NCBI GenBank assembly: GCA_938018045.1 | Contig: CALIIP010000254.1 | Location: 1-17,591 of the forward strand | DNA: 17,591 bases | Direction: 5' to 3' | DNA from: an uncultured Flavobacteriaceae bacterium | GTDB taxonomy: Bacteria > Bacteroidota > Bacteroidia > Flavobacteriales > Flavobacteriaceae | Shown: piece after piece, positions 13,097 to 17,591 of the stretch | How positions within the stretch are numbered: the stretch's first letter is position 1 | Layout: the number at the start of each line of letters is the position of its first letter | Made by a program: the position numbers and the translations under genes | The notes under the pieces: generated by a model | What the model saw: only the letters and a program-made list of their open reading frames with translations | The model's database searches: none | Told to the model about the DNA's origin: nothing

Positions 13097-14260
13097 TTAT
13101 AATTTTCTTCTTTTTCTTTCTTTTTTTAGCAATTCTAGTTCTCTACTTGTTTGTCCGGCAACAGAAGTATTTTCTTCTGCACGTCTTATTAAGTATGGCA
13201 TTACATCTCTTACAGGTCCAAAAGGTAAATACTTAGCAACATTATACCCTTCGTCTGCTAAATTAAAACTGATGTGATCACTCATACCATATAATTGACC
13301 AAACCAAAGTCTTTGGTCATTTTTCTTAATCCCATCTTTATCTGCTAATTGCAACATTAAATATGAACTTTCTTCATTATGAGTACCAACAAAAATAGAT
13401 GCATTTTTACATTTCGCCATAAATTTCAGAGCAGTATTGTAATTATCATCTGTTGCTTTTTTACTGATACAAATTGGAGATTCATAGCCTTTATCTTTTG
13501 CGCGATCACGTTCTTTTTCCATATAAGCTCCTCTAACAACTTTCATACCTATATGAAACCCTTGAGATTGTGCTCTTTTATATAAGTCTTTTAAATAAGA
13601 CATCCTGTCATGGCGATACATTTGTAAAGTGTTGTAAACGATTGCTTTATCTTGATTGTAAAGAGACATCATTTCTTCAATCAAATCATCTGCCGCGTCT
13701 TGCATCCAACTTTCTTCAGCATCTATTAATAAAGGTACATCACGTTTATGAGCCAATTTACACACCTTATGAAAACGCGCTACAACTTTGTTCCACTCTT
13801 TTTGTTCCTTAACAGTTAATGACTGCTTCGCTCCTATTTTTTCGTACAATGCAATTCTACCAAATCCAGTTGGCTTAAATACTGCAAATGGAACACTATC
13901 TTTTTCTTTCGCAAAATCTATAATCTTAAGAATCTTTGTCAACGCACTGTCAAACTGTTCTTCACTTTCTTTGCCTTCAACCGAATAATCTAATACAGAA
14001 TGCACATTTTTCGCATCCATTTTTTCAATGACATTTATACAATCATCTTCTGTTACTCCGCCACAAAAATGATCAAAAACAGTAGAGCGAATAAGCCTTT
14101 CTACAGGTAAATGTGCATTCAAAGCGAAATTTGTCACAGCAGTTCCAATACGGACTAACGGCTGATTTTGAATCATTTTAAACAAAAAGTAGGCTCTTTC
14201 GAGTTCAGAATCAGATTTTATTGCAAATGCAACTTCGGTATTTCCAAAAAGTTTTTCCAT
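13097..14260 (-). CDS. Proline dehydrogenase (monofunctional)
   Basis: FAD-dependent oxidation of proline to 1-pyrroline-5-carboxylate, feeding electrons to the quinone pool; the first step of proline use. The 387-residue protein is a lone PRODH barrel without the P5C dehydrogenase or DNA-binding parts of PutA. Family motifs are visible: PLLIDAEESWMQ, MKVVRGAYMEKERDRA, FVGTHNEESSYL, and the C-terminal substrate-binding helix YLPFGPVRDVMPYLIRRAEENTSVAGQ with the paired arginines and Glu-Asn. The start ATG at 14260 follows a good -7 box at 14275-14282. It heads an operon with the LETM1-like gene (0 nt gap) and the DUF1697 gene, and is divergent from aroB with 73 nt between start codons. The next enzyme, P5C dehydrogenase, is not in the window. 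Confidence 0.95.
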   Translation of the reverse strand: MEKLFGNTEVAFAIKSDSELERAYFLFKMIQNQPLVRIGTAVTNFALNAHLPVERLIRSTVFDHFCGGVTEDDCINVIEKMDAKNVHSVLDYSVEGKESEEQFDSALTKILKIIDFAKEKDSVPFAVFKPTGFGRIALYEKIGAKQSLTVKEQKEWNKVVARFHKVCKLAHKRDVPLLIDAEESWMQDAADDLIEEMMSLYNQDKAIVYNTLQMYRHDRMSYLKDLYKRAQSQGFHIGMKVVRGAYMEKERDRAKDKGYESPICISKKATDDNYNTALKFMAKCKNASIFVGTHNEESSYLMLQLADKDGIKKNDQRLWFGQLYGMSDHISFNLADEGYNVAKYLPFGPVRDVMPYLIRRAEENTSVAGQTSRELELLKKERKRRKL

Positions 14261-14274
14261 TGTAAATGTTTTAG

Positions 14275-14282
14275 CAAATATA
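14275..14282 (-). promoter_or_regulatory. -7 box of the proline dehydrogenase operon
   Basis: TATATTTG on the minus strand matches TAnnTTTG exactly, 14 nt upstream of the start codon, so the leader would be very short. No clear -33 box. The divergent aroB promoter must share this 73-nt region; TATTTTG (14310-14316, plus) is a one-base-short -7 box for it. Confidence 0.5.
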
Positions 14283-14333
14283 GTTAGTATTTTTTCATTA
14301 TTAACACGTATTTTGCACTGTAATATTTTAATT

Positions 14334-15401
14334 ATGCAATCTATACAATCAGACGGTTATTCTGTACATTTTAATGAAAATTCTTATAAAGAGATAAATA
14401 GTTTTTTGTCTGATAACAAACCAACTGAAATCTTTATTTTGGTTGATGAGAATACAAACGAACATTGTTACTTCAAATTCATTCAAAACATTGAAACTAC
14501 TGCTGTTATTGAGGTTATTGAGATTGAAGCAGGTGAAATTCATAAAAACATCGACACTTGTGTTGGGCTTTGGAACGCTTTAACTGAACTTGGTGCAGAT
14601 AGAAAAAGTTTGCTGATAAATCTTGGTGGAGGCGTTGTTACTGATATGGGAGGATTTGTTGCTTCTACTTTTAAACGCGGAATTAAATTTATTAATGTAC
14701 CAACAACTTTATTAAGTATGGTTGATGCTTCTGTTGGTGGAAAAACAGGTGTAGATTTAGGTGTCTTAAAAAATCAAGTTGGATTGTTTTCAAATCCAGA
14801 AATGGTATTGATAGATATGCAGTTTTTAGAGACAGTTTCGGAAAGAGAAATTCGTTCTGGAATGGCAGAAATCATAAAGTATGGTTTGACATATGATTCT
14901 CAACTATGGCTTGAGTTAAATGACTATAAGCCTATAAAAAACAATGATTTAGAGCACTTAATACACCGTTCGATTGAAATTAAAAACACAGTTGTGTTAG
15001 AAGATCCAAAAGAAAAAGGTTTACGAAAAATACTGAATTATGGTCACACGCTTGGTCATGCTATAGAATCTTACTTTTTAGAATCTGAAAACAAAGAAAA
15101 CCTTACACATGGTGAAGCAATAGCAATTGGAATGATTACAGAAACATATATTTCTAGTAAGTTATTTGACTTTCCATTAATTAAACTAGAAGAAATAAAA
15201 GAAAAGATCATTAGTCTTTTTGGGAAAGTTGAAATTAAAACTAAAGACTACACTCCTATTATTGACTTATTAAAACATGACAAGAAAAATACAAATGGCA
15301 ATGTTAATTTTATTTTACTGTCTGATTTAGAAAAAGTTAACTATGATTGTATTGTTTCTGAAGAGTTAATTATTGAAAGTTTAAACTATTATCAATCTTA
15401 A
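14334..15401 (+). CDS. aroB: 3-dehydroquinate synthase
   Basis: NAD- and metal-dependent cyclisation of DAHP to 3-dehydroquinate, second step of the shikimate pathway; cytoplasmic. The start is ATG at 14334 (355 residues), since the seven upstream codons from TTG at 14313 overlap the likely promoter. Motifs are the NAD-binding LLINLGGGVVTDMGGFVA (residues 93-110), NVPTTLLSMVDASVGGKTGVD (121-141) and NYGHTLGHAIE (235-245). By homology Glu179, His238 and His259 would be the metal ligands and His242 an active-site residue. Length is normal. The gene is alone on its strand and its stop codon overlaps the stop of the convergent secreted-protein gene by 4 nt. Confidence 0.96.
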   Translation: MQSIQSDGYSVHFNENSYKEINSFLSDNKPTEIFILVDENTNEHCYFKFIQNIETTAVIEVIEIEAGEIHKNIDTCVGLWNALTELGADRKSLLINLGGGVVTDMGGFVASTFKRGIKFINVPTTLLSMVDASVGGKTGVDLGVLKNQVGLFSNPEMVLIDMQFLETVSEREIRSGMAEIIKYGLTYDSQLWLELNDYKPIKNNDLEHLIHRSIEIKNTVVLEDPKEKGLRKILNYGHTLGHAIESYFLESENKENLTHGEAIAIGMITETYISSKLFDFPLIKLEEIKEKIISLFGKVEIKTKDYTPIIDLLKHDKKNTNGNVNFILLSDLEKVNYDCIVSEELIIESLNYYQS

Positions 15402-17137
15402 TTTAATATTAACTTTTTAGTAGCAGATTTCTCTTTAGAATTAATTTGCATAAAATATATTCCTTTAGAATATCCTTCTAAATTAACTAAATCATCAACA
15501 AAATTCACTTTTCTTTCTAAGAGCAACTTTCCTAAAGGATCAAAAACCAGAATTTCATATTCTTTACTTCTATCTAATTGACTAGTATTTAACATGAAAA
15601 GTCCATTATTACTAGGATTTGGATACACATCAATCAAATTTGCAATATTAAATTCGTTTACACCTAGAGAAGAACCTTCAATAATAGTTAATGACTGATT
15701 TACAGCTACATTATGGAATATATCAACGGTACCGCTCAACCAAGTTACTTTCAGCATTTCAACTATTGTTTCAGAGCCTAATCCAAAAAACTCATAATTA
15801 GAGTTTTGTGCGGCATATCCTTCACCAGCGAGCGTATATCTGTTTTGTGGAACTCCGTTAACATATGCTTGAATCCAAGAGCCAATACCATCTTTGTTAC
15901 TAGTTGTCCCTTCTAGTTTTACTTTTAAATAATTATTTGCAGAACTGTTATTTTTGAATAAAAAATTATTTCTTGGAGAAAAATTCAAAACAGTAATATC
16001 AGGATACCCATCGTTGTCTATATCTCCTATTGCATTTGAGAAACTCACAGCATCATCATTTTGAAAACCTGCAGAAGTTGGAATTGCAAACATCCCATTC
16101 CCGTCATTCTCATAAAAAGCTGAAGGTAAAGGATTAGATGATGTAAGCATGCCACTTACATATAAGTCAGTGTCCATATCATTATCGGCATCTAGAAAGA
16201 CAGATCCCCAAGCAAATGTCTCCATTAAAGTGCCATTAGATTCGGCAATATCTGAGAAAGTCCCATCACCATTATTTTTCAAAAACTTATTTCCCATAAA
16301 TGTGTTTGTAACATATATATCAAGAAAACCATCATTATCATAATCACATATAGTTGTTGACATAGCATCAATACCTAAATCTGTGTTTGTAGAAATACTA
16401 GTATCTGTAAAAGTGCCGTTACCATTATTATGGTACATAATATTTTTTTTATCTGTTTTGTCATTAGCAATATAAATATCTTGCCAACCATCATTATCAT
16501 AATCAAAAAAAGCAGCACAAAAAGATAAGAAACTTCCATTACTAATACCTGCAGAAATACTTACATCAGAAAAAGTTCCATCACCATTGTTTTTGTATAA
16601 CTTATTTGGATTTGTTTCGTCTGGATCTCTAAATGTCAAGAAAACATCTAAAAACCCATCATTGTTATAATCTCCCCAAGAACAACCATATGTAAACCTT
16701 ACTGCGATATCAAATCCAGCACTTACAGTTACATCAGTAAAACTAAAACTACCATTATTTTGGTATAATTTATTTGAATCATCTTTGGTTGAAATAAATA
16801 AGTCTTTATCTCCATCATTATCATAATCTACCCAAATTATTTGACGTGTTTCTCTTGAAGGTACTGTTATACCTCCTAATGTTACCTCAGAAAAAGTTCC
16901 AGAGTTATTTTTATAAAACCTAAGAGGAATACTTGTTGCAGTTGAAATTGTTAAATCATCCCAACCATCTCCATCAAAATCACAAAAAGAAATTCCGCCT
17001 CCAAATCCTCCTGGAATTGTTCCATAATTTGCAACAACACCAAGTGAAGCAGCACTTTCAGTAAATGAAATTTGTGCTTGAGAATTAAGAATTGATAACA
17101 ATAAAAAAATGGTTGTAAGTAATTGCTTTTTAATCAT
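15398..17137 (-). CDS. Secreted FG-GAP/VCBS-repeat, ASPIC/UnbV protein with T9SS tail
   Basis: A 579-residue exported protein. Residues 1-22 form a Sec signal peptide (MIKKQLLTTIFLLLSILNSQAQ). Residues about 50-400 are a beta-propeller of FG-GAP/VCBS repeats with seven calcium-loop motifs of the DxDxDGxxD type starting at 53, 104, 156, 212, 265, 316 and 372; the sixth (DADNDMDTD) lacks the glycine. Residues about 403-486 match the ASPIC/UnbV domain. From about 500 a type IX secretion sorting domain follows (VYPNPSNNGLF, then KEYEILVFDPLGKLLL and GIYFMQI), so the mature protein should be cell-surface bound or released. The function of such CRTAC1-like proteins in Bacteroidetes is not established; adhesion or glycan/peptide binding is often suggested. 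A close paralogue ends 6 nt upstream, so both are probably in one transcript. Confidence 0.92.
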   Translation of the reverse strand: MIKKQLLTTIFLLLSILNSQAQISFTESAASLGVVANYGTIPGGFGGGISFCDFDGDGWDDLTISTATSIPLRFYKNNSGTFSEVTLGGITVPSRETRQIIWVDYDNDGDKDLFISTKDDSNKLYQNNGSFSFTDVTVSAGFDIAVRFTYGCSWGDYNNDGFLDVFLTFRDPDETNPNKLYKNNGDGTFSDVSISAGISNGSFLSFCAAFFDYDNDGWQDIYIANDKTDKKNIMYHNNGNGTFTDTSISTNTDLGIDAMSTTICDYDNDGFLDIYVTNTFMGNKFLKNNGDGTFSDIAESNGTLMETFAWGSVFLDADNDMDTDLYVSGMLTSSNPLPSAFYENDGNGMFAIPTSAGFQNDDAVSFSNAIGDIDNDGYPDITVLNFSPRNNFLFKNNSSANNYLKVKLEGTTSNKDGIGSWIQAYVNGVPQNRYTLAGEGYAAQNSNYEFFGLGSETIVEMLKVTWLSGTVDIFHNVAVNQSLTIIEGSSLGVNEFNIANLIDVYPNPSNNGLFMLNTSQLDRSKEYEILVFDPLGKLLLERKVNFVDDLVNLEGYSKGIYFMQINSKEKSATKKLILN

Positions 17138-17143
17138 TATATA

Positions 17144-17591
17144 TTACATGTAAATTATTTTCTTAACTACTGACTGATTAATTGATTTAACTTCTAAAAA
17201 ATAGATTCCATTAGCGTATTCTTTTAGGCTTAATGAATCATCAATAAAATTAACATCTTTTCCTAACAGTTTCTTACCTAAAGCATCGTAAACAGTAATT
17301 TTGTATTCTTTATTTTTATCTAATAGATTTGTGCTTAACTGAAAAAGTCCGTTTTCACTTGGGTTTGGATACACATTAATCAAGTTTGAAATATCAAATT
17401 CATCTATGTTTAAAGAAGAACCTTCAATAATAGTTAATGACTGATTAACGGCAACATCAAATAAGATATCAACAGTTCCACTAAGCCAAGTTACTTTTAG
17501 CATTTCGATAGAAGTTTCTGAACCTAAACCAAAAAATTCATAACTAGAGTTTTGTGCTGTATATCCTTCTCCAGCAAGTGTGTATCTGTTT
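17144..17591 (-). CDS. Paralogous ASPIC/UnbV and T9SS-tail protein, 5' part outside window
   Basis: Only the C-terminal 148 residues are in the window; the frame is open to the right edge. It begins within the ASPIC/UnbV domain (NRYTLAGEGYTAQNSSYEFF), continues EMLKVTWLSGTVDI, and ends with a T9SS sorting domain (NVYPNPSENGLF, GIYFLEVKS) terminating KKIIYM. It is a tandem paralogue of the next gene. Over the shared last 119 residues, 28 of the first 31 are identical but only 47 of the remaining 88. The FG-GAP repeats and signal peptide presumably lie beyond the edge. It sits 6 nt upstream of the next gene with no promoter between them. Confidence 0.9.
   Translation of the reverse strand, partial: NRYTLAGEGYTAQNSSYEFFGLGSETSIEMLKVTWLSGTVDILFDVAVNQSLTIIEGSSLNIDEFDISNLINVYPNPSENGLFQLSTNLLDKNKEYKITVYDALGKKLLGKDVNFIDDSLSLKEYANGIYFLEVKSINQSVVKKIIYM

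Overview
The window looks like a chromosome segment from a low-GC marine-type Flavobacteriaceae (Bacteroidetes). The evidence is the AT-rich sequence, near-consensus Bacteroidetes promoters (TAnnTTTG -7 boxes, one or two with a TTG/TTTG -33 box), weak or absent Shine-Dalgarno sequences, two proteins with type IX secretion sorting tails, and a leu operon and acyl-CoA oxidase that read as flavobacterial. No rRNA, tRNA, insertion sequence, integrase or CRISPR array was found.

Layout. (1) 1-1665, minus: the first 555 codons of an acyl-CoA oxidase/dehydrogenase that runs off the left edge. (2) 2002-2691, plus: TruC-like tRNA pseudouridine synthase. (3) 2706-6389, minus: leucine operon leuC-leuD-[RDD membrane protein]-leuB, with a good promoter before leuC and degenerate 7-base tandem repeats in two of its spacers; leuA is not here. 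(4) 6447-8119, plus: a possible 36-residue membrane peptide, a DoxX-family membrane protein and a DUF2461 protein. (5) 8120-10428: a gene-poor 2.3 kb block with only two genes, a CAP/SCP-domain lipoprotein and a MarR regulator (both minus). It is dense in RNA-like and operator-like structure. (6) 10429-14260, minus: typA/bipA, a DUF1697 protein, a miniature LETM1-like protein and proline dehydrogenase. The last three are packed head to tail (0 nt gap, then a 4 nt overlap), and typA has its own promoter. (7) 14334-15401, plus: aroB. (8) 15398-17591, minus: two tandem secreted paralogues with FG-GAP/VCBS repeats, an ASPIC/UnbV domain and a T9SS tail; the upstream one is cut by the right edge.

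Most genes are housekeeping. The most interesting part is 8120-10010. The marR gene has a strong promoter with a 26-bp operator-like palindrome right at its predicted start site, which suggests autoregulation. The 10-11 nt word GTTGTGGGGA(C) occurs three times on the plus strand: at the tip of a three-tier hairpin between the DUF2461 and CAP genes, in a hairpin just after marR, and across the marR translation start. If the first hairpin is transcribed from the plus strand, as its G-U pairs suggest, its tip is perfectly complementary over 11 nt to the marR ribosome-binding region and over 10 nt to the marR 3' hairpin. That makes a testable candidate small-RNA/MarR circuit. The CAP gene has a terminator-like 15-bp hairpin in its leader, with CCCC boxes spaced 31-33 nt. 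These regulatory ideas are inference; the repeats and pairings themselves are read directly from the sequence.
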